From assembly GCF_900114165.1 (NCBI RefSeq), contig NZ_FOSB01000013.1:16587-80586 (forward strand): a DNA stretch of 64,000 nucleotides, read 5' to 3'. Numbering within the stretch: the stretch's first letter is position 1; each line of letters begins with the position of its first letter. Position numbers and translations under genes: made by a program. Shown here piece by piece: positions 56,996-64,000 of this stretch. Source of the stretch: Halobacillus dabanensis (lineage in GTDB: Bacteria > Bacillota > Bacilli > Bacillales > Halobacillaceae). The notes under the pieces are model-generated. The model made no database searches. It was not told the origin of the DNA and saw only the letters and a program-made list of their open reading frames with translations.

Positions 56996-57796
56996 CTACT
57001 CTTTGATTCTATGGGCTGCATGATAAGTGGAACCGATACCGCGATCGAAAGATAAGGCATGTCGAATGGCAGTCGTTACAAATGACTTAGCACGACGGAC
57101 GGCTTCTTCTACTGGGAAACCATTAGCAAGCTCTGCCGTAATCGCTGCCGAGTATGTACAACCTGCCCCGCTTGTATGAGTAGTTTTCACACGTTCCGAT
57201 TCCAGTTCCACCATACTTGATCCATCATAAAGCATGTCTACAGCAGGATAATTCTTCAAACTGCCCCCTTTGACCAATACATATTGAGGACCGAGCTGGT
57301 ATAAGTCACTCGCCACCACTTTCATATCCTCCGGTGTTTCAGGTACAGGACAATTCAACATTCGTGCAGCTTCATGTAAATTAGGTGTCACTACTTTAGC
57401 AAGGGGCACCAATTTTTCCTTAAGTGTATCAATTGCTTCATCTTTCAATAATTGAGACCCCATTTTCCCAATCATCACAGGGTCGACCACCACATTTTTG
57501 TTTCCCGACTCTTTAATTAAACTAGCAGTCCGACTTATGATTTCCTTTGTGAAAAGCATGCCTGTTTTAAGAGCGTCTATACCGACATGTTCTAAAGAAG
57601 CATACACTTGTGCTTCAACTGACTCCACCTGTTGGGTGAATATTCCCTGGTCCGTCTGCTTGTTGTTAGCTACAATAGCTGTTATGGCACTCATCCCATA
57701 AACATTGAATTCTTCAAATGTCTTCAGATCAGCCTGGATACCTGCACTTCCTTGCGCAGCAGAACCAGCAATGGTCAACACTCTTCCTATACTCAT
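56996..57796 (-). CDS. pdxK: Pyridoxine/hydroxymethylpyrimidine kinase (PdxK, ThiD-like)
   Basis: A 266-residue ribokinase-family enzyme phosphorylating pyridoxal/pyridoxine, and perhaps hydroxymethylpyrimidine. The opening LTIAGSAAQGSAGIQADLKT and the closing HTSGAGCTYSAAITAEL with the cysteine of the GAGC anion hole match the B. subtilis PdxK/ThiD class; the pattern VVDPVMIGK is also kept. The usual SDSSGGAG loop is changed to SAAQGSAG. ATG 57796 follows GAGGGG; the longer frame to 57871 has no site. PLP supply suits the many PLP enzymes in the region but linkage is inference. Divergent from the ATL gene. Confidence 0.87.
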   Translation of the reverse strand: MSIGRVLTIAGSAAQGSAGIQADLKTFEEFNVYGMSAITAIVANNKQTDQGIFTQQVESVEAQVYASLEHVGIDALKTGMLFTKEIISRTASLIKESGNKNVVVDPVMIGKMGSQLLKDEAIDTLKEKLVPLAKVVTPNLHEAARMLNCPVPETPEDMKVVASDLYQLGPQYVLVKGGSLKNYPAVDMLYDGSSMVELESERVKTTHTSGAGCTYSAAITAELANGFPVEEAVRRAKSFVTTAIRHALSFDRGIGSTYHAAHRIKE

Positions 57797-57909
57797 CGCA
57801 TTTGCACCCCTCTCTATTTCTTCTGATATGAATTGTATCAATTTTAGAGGCTTGATTCTATTCATGGTCATTGGAGTTACGTTAAAATGAAAAGAAAGGA
57901 GACGATAGC

Positions 57910-58233
57910 ATGCAACCTTTCACGGAAAGGGTATTGAAAATAATCCTTAGCATTCCAAAAGGTCGGGTGATGTCCTATGGCCAAATAGCAGGATGTGCAG
58001 GCAATCCACGAGCAGCCAGACAAGTGGTAAGAGTTCTCTATACATTAAGTGACAAATACAGTCTCCCCTGGCATCGTGTAGTCAATGCTAAGGGAGAAAT
58101 AGTGATCAAGGAAGACAACAATAAAAAAACACAACGCGACCTTCTTGAAGCAGAAGGCGTTACAGTCATAAATAATAGAATACCTTTGCAAAAATATAAT
58201 TATTACCCAACGTTTACTTTTGAAGAATATTGA
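57910..58233 (+). CDS. Alkyltransferase-like (ATL) MGMT-family DNA-binding protein
   Basis: A 107-residue protein equal to the DNA-binding half of O6-alkylguanine-DNA alkyltransferases. The helix-turn-helix region GRVMSYGQIAGCAGNPRAAR and arginine finger are kept, but the acceptor site reads PWHRVV instead of PCHRVV. The Cys-to-Trp change marks ATL proteins, which bind alkylated guanine without repairing it and hand it to nucleotide excision repair. AAAGGAG is seven bases before ATG. A RecB-like nuclease gene follows by 22 bp. Confidence 0.9.
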   Translation: MQPFTERVLKIILSIPKGRVMSYGQIAGCAGNPRAARQVVRVLYTLSDKYSLPWHRVVNAKGEIVIKEDNNKKTQRDLLEAEGVTVINNRIPLQKYNYYPTFTFEEY

Positions 58234-58255
58234 TTATAGATGAAGGATGTTTAAT

Positions 58256-59197
58256 ATGTTTGAAGTAAGACCATATCCAGAGCTTTCCTGGTCATTATCC
58301 CGTCATAAGACGATGCTCACTTGTTCAAGGAAATACGCCTATGATTATTATATTTCCCATAATGGATGGATAAGTTCTGCTGATCCATTAGCAAAGCAGA
58401 CATACCGCTTAAAAAAAATAACCAATCTCGAAATGCACTTTGGCAGCGTCGTCCACGACCTTATCTATCAAACGATCCAAGCTAGTTTGAAGAACCAACC
58501 AATACTAAGTGAACAAGCATTTATTGATGAAATCAGACGTCACTTGAACCGTGGATTTATTGAATCGACAAAGAAAGAGCATTTATGGCAAAACCGCCCG
58601 AAGCATTACACCATGCTTCACGAAATCTATTATAGTCAAACAGGTTCGTTGCCTGAAGCAAAGGTGAAAAAGATTACCGACCGCCTTCATAGGACGGTAT
58701 CGAACTTCTTTTCAAGCAAAACATTCACTGATGTACGAAGCAAAGAATATATGGAATTTGTAGAATCCGAGACTTTTCGCTATATGAAGACAGAAGAAGC
58801 AAAGGTTTACATCGTCATGGACCTTGTTTATAAAGACCTAAACCGCGATAAATGGGTGATTGTAGATTGGAAAACCGGAAAGTCATCGGACGAAGATCGT
58901 AATCAACTTGCTTTATACGCTCTATATCTACTACAAAAACACAACATTGAATCCCTCGATGATATTATCATCCGAAATGAATATTTAGTGGATGGCACGC
59001 ATGTCGAACATCAACTGACGGATCAAGACTTGGTGAACGTGCAGCATTTATACCAGATCAGTATGGAACAAATGAAACTTTTCTTAGAAGATGGCAGCCA
59101 GAATCGACCTCTGCCTATTGATCAATTTCCAATGCAGGATGATCCGCGCGTCTGCGCCCGATGCAACTATCAGGAACTTTGTTTTCCCCCATATTAA
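58256..59197 (+). CDS. Stand-alone PD-(D/E)XK nuclease with Cas4/AddB-like cysteines
   Basis: A 313-residue RecB-family nuclease. Motifs: FGSVVHDLIYQ with the leading His, the D in VMDLVYKDLNRDKW, VDWKTGK with the D-x-K core, and Q in NQLALYALYLL. One cysteine near the N-terminus (C23 in LTCSRKYAYDYY) and three at the C-terminus (CARCNYQELC) match the split four-cysteine iron-sulfur arrangement of AddB and Cas4. No helicase domain and no cas genes are present. ATG 58256 is eight bases after AAGGA; the ATG three codons before touches it. Operon with the ATL gene suggests DNA repair. Confidence 0.82.
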   Translation: MFEVRPYPELSWSLSRHKTMLTCSRKYAYDYYISHNGWISSADPLAKQTYRLKKITNLEMHFGSVVHDLIYQTIQASLKNQPILSEQAFIDEIRRHLNRGFIESTKKEHLWQNRPKHYTMLHEIYYSQTGSLPEAKVKKITDRLHRTVSNFFSSKTFTDVRSKEYMEFVESETFRYMKTEEAKVYIVMDLVYKDLNRDKWVIVDWKTGKSSDEDRNQLALYALYLLQKHNIESLDDIIIRNEYLVDGTHVEHQLTDQDLVNVQHLYQISMEQMKLFLEDGSQNRPLPIDQFPMQDDPRVCARCNYQELCFPPY

Positions 59198-59277
59198 AGA
59201 AACCATCGTGTTTGAATGGCATGGAAAATGGCTAAATATTAACTGGAACGTTATTTTTAAAGGAGTTGTGATAATAG

Positions 59278-59910
59278 ATGAAAGTACTAGTAGCAGGAGC
59301 TAATGGTCATACAGGACGCCTACTTATCCAGTACCTTAAAGAAGACGGTCATGAACCTTATGGATTGATTCGGAAAGAAGAGCAGAAAGCAACGGTTGAA
59401 AAACTGGGCGGTACCCCCGTACTAGCAGACTTGACCAAAGATATCGGTCATGCCGTAAAAGGTATGGATGCCGTAATGTTCGCTGCTGGTTCTGGGTCGA
59501 GTACTGGTGCAGATCAAACCGAAGCAGTCGATCGCGATGGTGCCATTAACCTTGTTAAAGCAACGGAAAATTCAGGGATCAAGAAATTCGTCATGTTAAG
59601 TGCCATTGCAGCAGGAGAGCCTGAGCGCGGACCTGAAGCATTACAACATTACTTGAAAATGAAGGATGAAGCAGACGAGTATTTGAAGAATACTGAACTC
59701 GATTATACGATTGTACGACCTGGTGGCTTAACTCATGAAGAAGGAACGAGCAAGATTAAAGTTGGTGAGAAGGTTGACCGGGGTTCGATTCCTCGTGCAG
59801 ACGTAGCGAAGACGATGATTGCAGTACTTCAAGAGCCAAATGCTTATCATAAGACCTTCGAAATGGTTTCAGGCGACACGCAAATTGAAGATGCATTAAA
59901 GACTCTATAA
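59278..59910 (+). CDS. yhfK: NAD(P)-binding Rossmann protein (YhfK-like)
   Basis: A 210-residue atypical short-chain dehydrogenase/NAD(P)H-binding protein. The N-terminal KVLVAGANGHTGRLLIQYL holds the GxxGxxG nucleotide motif; YLKMKDEADEYL gives the Y-x-x-x-K-like element, and the region TIVRPGGLTHEEG is typical. It matches B. subtilis YhfK in size. The reaction is unknown; flavin or quinone reductase-like roles have been guessed for relatives. AAGGAG lies eleven bases before the ATG. It may be read from the nuclease promoter (80-bp gap) and ends in a terminator. Confidence 0.88.
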   Translation: MKVLVAGANGHTGRLLIQYLKEDGHEPYGLIRKEEQKATVEKLGGTPVLADLTKDIGHAVKGMDAVMFAAGSGSSTGADQTEAVDRDGAINLVKATENSGIKKFVMLSAIAAGEPERGPEALQHYLKMKDEADEYLKNTELDYTIVRPGGLTHEEGTSKIKVGEKVDRGSIPRADVAKTMIAVLQEPNAYHKTFEMVSGDTQIEDALKTL

Positions 59911-59921
59911 TAATCATAGAA

Positions 59922-59952
59922 GCAGGCTCAACCACCCTTTTGTTGAGCCTGC
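59922..59952 (+). terminator. Terminator of yhfK
   Basis: GCAGGCTCAAC / GTTGAGCCTGC stem with a nine-base loop; the T-run is weak (CTCTGTT). Confidence 0.75.
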
Positions 59953-60049
59953 CTCTGTTATATATACACATTAATGTCATTTATATCCATTGCTCCGATC
60001 GATATTTTGCTATAATGTAAGTAATTGGCGCTTTAAAGGAGTAGTGAAT

Positions 60050-61321
60050 ATGAAAGGATCGTTAATTAAACAACACCGCAAATACAAGAATATGACACTA
60101 GAGGATCTCGCATCAGGAATTTGCTCCGTATCCTATCTAAGTAAAATCGAACACGACACCATCAACGCCAGTGACGATATTTATCGCCTGCTCGGAGAGC
60201 GACTCAACATTAATTTGACCAATATCAACCAGGAATTTGACCATGCCATCCACCAGGACATTTTAGATTGGCACGAAGTCATCCAACGAAGAGATTCGAC
60301 CTTGATGGAAGAATACTACCAAAATTGTACAAATGCCCTCAAGAAAAACCAAAATACAGAACTGAATAATTTATATAAAATTGTAAAATCCAGGCATACA
60401 ATGAAATTGAATCATGCCCCCCTTTCTGAGGATGATTTAAAAGAAATTAATGATCTATACCCATATACAAATGATGAATATAAATTTTTCTATCATAAAA
60501 CGGTCGGTATCCATTACTTATTGAAAAACAATCAAATCAAAAATGCCCTTCATCATTTCCACCAAACAGAACAGCTGTTAAGAAAACTTCCATTTAATGA
60601 TAGTGAGACATACTTTCACCTAGCTCTAAGTTATTCCAAAACACGGGCTGCTATTGAATCCAATTACTATGCCCATATGGCATTGGAAGGTTATATTAAA
60701 GATTTAGACTATGATCGCACCATAGACACCTATATGATCATTGCTATTAACTATCGATCAATGGATATATATTCTATAGCCGAGGAGTACTTTAAGAAAC
60801 TGATTAAAATTGCCAAATACCGTCTGAAATCTGTCGATGAAAGAAGAGTTTATCATAACCTGGGATATATCTATGCCAACCAAGAAAGATATGAGGAAGC
60901 CTTAGAACTTATTGATAAAGCTTTTAATATGACTATTGACGTTAGAGATGATTTTTTTTATACCAATACAATATACCTGCTTGCTACCACAAATTATTAT
61001 GCGGGGAATGTGGATAAAGCATGGGAGTATATTGAACAAGGGGAAAAAAGCGCAGAAGAACATGATGATCAATTTTTCAAACACAGGTTCTTTGTGCTTA
61101 GAAATACCATCCTTGAAAACACATTAGAAGACTTCTTCATAGAGGAATTGGAAAACGAAATCATTCCTTTTGCGAGAGAGAATAATGAATATGGTGATTA
61201 TAAAAATTATTGTGAAATGCTCGGGGACCTTTATTATGAAAAACGAATGTACAAAAAAGCAGCCATGTATTACAAGGAAGTAAATAATTACCGCAAAACA
61301 CAAAAAAAAGACCTTCTATAG
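60050..61321 (+). CDS. Second NprR-like HTH-TPR regulator, no adjacent peptide gene
   Basis: A 423-residue protein, the exact length of B. cereus NprR. Residues 1-60 are an XRE helix-turn-helix (LIKQHRKYKNMTLEDLASGI, CSVSYLSKIEHDTIN); the remainder is helical TPR-type repeats (VYHNLGYIYANQERYEEALE is the clearest). ATG 60050 follows AAAGGAG; a TATAAT lies at 60011-60016. It is only distantly like the regulator at 43.4 kb. A terminator hairpin starts at the stop codon, leaving no room for a peptide ORF downstream. The peptide, if any, must come from elsewhere, or the protein senses something else. Confidence 0.87.
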   Translation: MKGSLIKQHRKYKNMTLEDLASGICSVSYLSKIEHDTINASDDIYRLLGERLNINLTNINQEFDHAIHQDILDWHEVIQRRDSTLMEEYYQNCTNALKKNQNTELNNLYKIVKSRHTMKLNHAPLSEDDLKEINDLYPYTNDEYKFFYHKTVGIHYLLKNNQIKNALHHFHQTEQLLRKLPFNDSETYFHLALSYSKTRAAIESNYYAHMALEGYIKDLDYDRTIDTYMIIAINYRSMDIYSIAEEYFKKLIKIAKYRLKSVDERRVYHNLGYIYANQERYEEALELIDKAFNMTIDVRDDFFYTNTIYLLATTNYYAGNVDKAWEYIEQGEKSAEEHDDQFFKHRFFVLRNTILENTLEDFFIEELENEIIPFARENNEYGDYKNYCEMLGDLYYEKRMYKKAAMYYKEVNNYRKTQKKDLL

Positions 61322-61356
61322 AGAAAGTCGGAAGCACAATGCTTCCGACTTTCTCT
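61320..61356. terminator. Shared bidirectional terminator
   Basis: AGAGAAAGTCGGAAGC / GCTTCCGACTTTCTCT perfect stem with a five-base loop, between the converging regulator and exonuclease genes. Confidence 0.9.
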
Positions 61357-62228
61357 TACATTCTCACGATATTTTTTTTCCAATTTCTAAACTCCAGTTC
61401 ATCGAATTTAGCACCCATTTTTTCATCGTTGATGTAAAAGAGTGCATCTTCTAAGGAACAATTCACATCTGCCTCGCAGTAGATGGCTGCTAGTTTCCGA
61501 GACAAATGCAGCATTTCCAAGTTTTCTTCGATTTTAGAACGCTGACCTTTTGTCAGTTCCTCGATATTTTCGAGAATTCCTTCAATGGTTTGATATTTAA
61601 GAAGGAGCTTTAATGCTGTCTTCTCTCCTATCCCCTTCACTCCTGGATAATTGTCACTGCTATCTCCCATCAATGCTTTCAAATCAATCATCTGCTGAGG
61701 GGTGATTCCTTTTTCTTCTGTAAAAGAGTCTTCCTGATACTCTGCATAGTTGCCGTATCCCTTTTTCAATAACACGACATGGACGTTCGGCTTTAATAGT
61801 TGTAAAAGATCCTGGTCTCCTGTTAACAGAAAGACTTGGGAGTCTTCACTGTACATACGACTCAATGTGCCCATGCAATCATCTGCTTCATAACCGACCT
61901 GCCCCACATTTGGGATATCCAATGATTCGATAACTTCTTTTGCCAAATCAAATTGCGGAATCAGTTCTTCTGGTGGAGCACCACGATTCGCTTTATAGTC
62001 CGGAAAAAGTTCATTACGGAAGGTCTTGCTTCCCATATCCCAGCAGCAAATGACATGGGTGGGCTGATAGACTTCAATGGCTGTAAACAGATGTTTCACC
62101 ATCCCATAAACACCATTTGTAGGGGTGCCTTTACTATTGATCATATAATAATTGCTCATTGCTGTAGCATAAAACGCCCGGAAAAGTAGCGCCATACCGT
62201 CAACAAGCATCACTCGGTTCGTTGTCAT
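61356..62228 (-). CDS. ypcP: 5'-3' exonuclease (YpcP, PolA N-domain-like)
   Basis: A 290-residue FEN-type nuclease like the 5' nuclease domain of DNA polymerase I but separate from it. Acidic metal-site motifs are visible: MLVDGMALLFRAF, CCWDMGSKTFRN with PDYKANRGAPP, GYEADDCMGTL, LTGDQDLLQLL and MGDSSDNYPGVKGIGEKTA with the helix-hairpin-helix. It removes RNA primers or flaps and backs up PolA in B. subtilis. ATG 62228 follows AAAGGAG by eight bases; the ORF beyond is not coding. Single gene. Confidence 0.93.
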   Translation of the reverse strand: MTTNRVMLVDGMALLFRAFYATAMSNYYMINSKGTPTNGVYGMVKHLFTAIEVYQPTHVICCWDMGSKTFRNELFPDYKANRGAPPEELIPQFDLAKEVIESLDIPNVGQVGYEADDCMGTLSRMYSEDSQVFLLTGDQDLLQLLKPNVHVVLLKKGYGNYAEYQEDSFTEEKGITPQQMIDLKALMGDSSDNYPGVKGIGEKTALKLLLKYQTIEGILENIEELTKGQRSKIEENLEMLHLSRKLAAIYCEADVNCSLEDALFYINDEKMGAKFDELEFRNWKKNIVRM

Positions 62229-62316
62229 TTTTTTAACTCCTTTGATTATGAATAGTTCCATTATAACAAGATTTCCTTTAAGTTCGTACCGAGAATTCTT
62301 TACATTTGTCAGTAAA

Positions 62317-62393
62317 TTGACAATTTTCTGTTCAGATGGTAGTTTTAAAAGTAAGCACGCTTACTTACATAAGCGTTTTTGTAAGCGTTTACT
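62317..62393 (+). promoter_or_regulatory. Promoter region and cre site of the aldehyde dehydrogenase gene
   Basis: TTGACA at 62317-62322 with TAGTTT 17 bp later is a possible promoter (weak -10). TTGTAAGCGTTTACT (62379-62393) matches the CcpA cre consensus WTGNAANCGNWNNCW at all 15 positions. GTAAGCACGCTTAC (62351-62364) is an additional dyad. The cre is downstream of the promoter, fitting roadblock repression. Confidence 0.75.
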
Positions 62394-62420
62394 TCATTAA
62401 TCACTTAGGAGGATGTATTT

Positions 62421-63941
62421 ATGGTGTATGCTTTTCCAAACACAGAAGGTTCTAAAGTACAATTCAAGGAAAGATACGACAATTTCATTGGTGGAGAATG
62501 GACAGCCCCAGTCAAAGGCCAATACTTTGACAACGTAACACCTGTAACAGGTCAGACTTTTTGCAAGGTTGCCCGTTCTACTGAAGAAGATGTGGAACTT
62601 GCTCTGGATGCCGCTCATAAAGCGAAAGACGCCTGGGGAAAAACATCTGTAACGGAACGGTCCTTAGTACTTAATCGTATTGCGGATCGCATAGAAGAGA
62701 ACCTCGAGAGTCTGGCAATCGCTGAGACTTGGGAAAATGGGAAGGCTGTTCGTGAAACATTAAATGCGGACCTACCGCTTGCAGTTGATCATTTCCGTTA
62801 CTTTGCCTCAGCCATTCGCTCCCAGGAAGGTTCCATCGGTGAAATTGATAACGATACAGTAGCCTACCACTTCCATGAACCTTTGGGTGTCGTGGGACAA
62901 ATCATCCCTTGGAACTTCCCTCTGTTAATGGCTACATGGAAAATCGCTCCTGCACTTGCTGCAGGGAATACGATTGTCTTGAAGCCCGCAGAGCAAACGC
63001 CATCATCCATCCTTTATCTATTAGAATTGATTGAAGACTTATTGCCTGCAGGCGTATTAAACATCATTAACGGCTTTGGATTAGAAGCAGGTAAGCCTTT
63101 AGCCCAGAGTGACCGCATCAACAAAGTTGCGTTCACAGGGGAAACGACTACTGGTCGCATGATCATGCAATATGCTTCCCAAAATATCATTCCTGTCACT
63201 CTTGAACTTGGCGGGAAATCCCCGAACATTTTCTTTGAAGATGTCTTGGATGAAGATGACGACTTCCTTGACAAAGCAATTGAAGGAATGGTCATGTTCG
63301 CGCTGAACCAGGGGGAAGTATGCACTTGTCCTTCTCGTGCCTTGATTCACGAATCTATTTATGATGAATTTATGGAACGAGCCATTAAACGCGTGAAAGA
63401 AATCAAAGTGGGTAACCCTCTTGACCCAGAAGTCATGATGGGAGCACAGGCCTCGTCAGAACAACTCGAAAAAATCCTTTCTTACCTTGAAATTGGTAAG
63501 GACGAAGGTGCGGAATGTCTGACTGGTGGTGCTCGCAACCAATTGGAAGGTGACCTCAAAGATGGTTATTATGTTCAGCCGACGGTGTTTAAAGGCGATA
63601 ACAGCATGAGAATTTTCCAGGAGGAAATTTTCGGTCCTGTCCTCTCTGTTACGACATTCAAGGATAAAGATGAAGCAATGAAGATTGCTAACGATACCCT
63701 TTATGGTTTAGGTGCAGGTGTCTGGACACGTGATATGAATACCGCATACCGCTTCGGTCGTGGCATTGAAGCTGGTCGTGTATGGACAAACTGTTACCAT
63801 GCATACCCTGCTCACGCTGCATTCGGCGGATACAAGATGTCTGGTGTCGGCCGCGAGAACCATAAGATGATGCTGAGCCATTATCAACAGACGAAGAACA
63901 TGCTAGTCAGCTATAGCCCTCAAAAGCTTGGATTCTTTTAA
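62421..63941 (+). CDS. NAD-dependent aldehyde dehydrogenase (acetaldehyde dehydrogenase type)
   Basis: A 506-residue ALDH-superfamily enzyme, probably oxidising acetaldehyde or similar aldehydes to acids. The oxyanion Asn is in [13 protein letters not shown], the nucleotide loop FTGETTTGR, general base Glu in [10 protein letters not shown], and the nucleophile Cys in [11 protein letters not shown]. The close pair of cysteines and the length resemble AldB/ExaC/AcoD enzymes. AGGAGG lies seven bases upstream. A perfect cre before the gene indicates glucose repression through CcpA. A new gene starts 50 bp downstream. Confidence 0.9.
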   Translation: MVYAFPNTEGSKVQFKERYDNFIGGEWTAPVKGQYFDNVTPVTGQTFCKVARSTEEDVELALDAAHKAKDAWGKTSVTERSLVLNRIADRIEENLESLAIAETWENGKAVRETLNADLPLAVDHFRYFASAIRSQEGSIGEIDNDTVAYHFHEPLGVVGQIIPWNFPLLMATWKIAPALAAGNTIVLKPAEQTPSSILYLLELIEDLLPAGVLNIINGFGLEAGKPLAQSDRINKVAFTGETTTGRMIMQYASQNIIPVTLELGGKSPNIFFEDVLDEDDDFLDKAIEGMVMFALNQGEVCTCPSRALIHESIYDEFMERAIKRVKEIKVGNPLDPEVMMGAQASSEQLEKILSYLEIGKDEGAECLTGGARNQLEGDLKDGYYVQPTVFKGDNSMRIFQEEIFGPVLSVTTFKDKDEAMKIANDTLYGLGAGVWTRDMNTAYRFGRGIEAGRVWTNCYHAYPAHAAFGGYKMSGVGRENHKMMLSHYQQTKNMLVSYSPQKLGFF

Positions 63942-63991
63942 AAATTAAACCTCAACTCCTTGTTTTGGGTATGAAGAAAGGAGCTGGAAAC

Positions 63992-64000
63992 ATGGTAGAG
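63992..64000 (+). CDS. Start of a downstream gene, cut by the window end
   Basis: ATG GTA GAG at the last nine bases, with AAAGGAG seven bases upstream. Only M-V-E is visible. In many bacteria an AldB-type dehydrogenase is followed by a small DUF779 gene whose product often begins MVER; that identity is a guess from context. Confidence 0.45.

Noticed and set aside
58256-59197. Cas4 nuclease
   Set aside because: The motif set is Cas4/AddB-like, but there is no repeat array or other cas gene, the protein is longer than Cas4, and it is paired with an ATL gene.

Overview
The window looks like chromosome of a low-GC, endospore-forming Bacillaceae, most like Halobacillus or a related moderate halophile such as Thalassobacillus or Pontibacillus. 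This is an inference from the gene set: homologues of B. subtilis yhfW, swrC, liaFSR, ypmR-ypmS, ypcP, yueJ/pncA, yhfK, an S-box methionine operon and an Sda-like sporulation checkpoint peptide. Proteins are rather acidic and every operon uses strong AGGAGG-type ribosome binding sites. No rRNA, tRNA, prophage, transposase or CRISPR array was seen.

Layout. 1-8.7 kb: methionine gamma-lyase, a MarR-MFS pair, an EAL-HDOD protein, a FAD-Rieske oxidoreductase, RarD and a renalase-like flavoprotein. 8.7-12.9 kb: the RND pump swrC facing a TetR repressor, with an operator in each of the two promoters. 12.9-19 kb: a flavin monooxygenase pair, small DUF genes, then an S-box riboswitch driving metY-metX. 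19-25 kb: PdaC-like deacetylase, kynA with a DUF4166 gene, 122-bp tandem repeats, an orphan RQC-domain protein and rpiA. 25-29 kb: a cell-envelope stress locus liaI-liaH / liaF-liaS-liaR lacking liaG. 29-37 kb: a prolidase, bioY, a nuclease-helicase, ypmR-ypmS and cysK. 37.1-41.1 kb: two inverted copies of a ~480-bp repeat enclosing a TRIC-type channel gene, an XRE-PAS regulator with an Sda-like peptide, and an mhqA-like dioxygenase under an MhqR-type operator. 41-48 kb: an aconitase, a NprR-type regulator followed by a 40-aa exported propeptide, and a persulfide-dioxygenase-like MBL/rhodanese protein. 47-52 kb: the complete trehalose PTS operon with TreR boxes. 52-64 kb: two MFS exporters, pncA, trhO, pdxK, an ATL-nuclease repair pair, yhfK, a second NprR-like regulator without a peptide gene, ypcP, and a CcpA-type controlled aldehyde dehydrogenase.

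The main discovery candidate is the cell-cell signalling cassette at 43.4-44.8 kb. A 426-residue HTH-TPR regulator of NprR size overlaps by 4 nt a short ORF coding a signal peptide followed by a small charged tail, which is the layout of RRNPP quorum-sensing pairs. The peptide tail (SHPRPLVVDEI) does not match the NprX or PapR pheromones I know. The second lead is the 3-kb segment framed by long inverted repeats, a substrate for inversion by homologous recombination, that carries a putative sporulation checkpoint pair.

Sulfur metabolism is a theme: methionine lyase, metX-metY, cysK, MBL-rhodanese and trhO. Start codons were often moved inward from the longest possible ORF because the ribosome binding site sits inside it; each case is stated in its entry.
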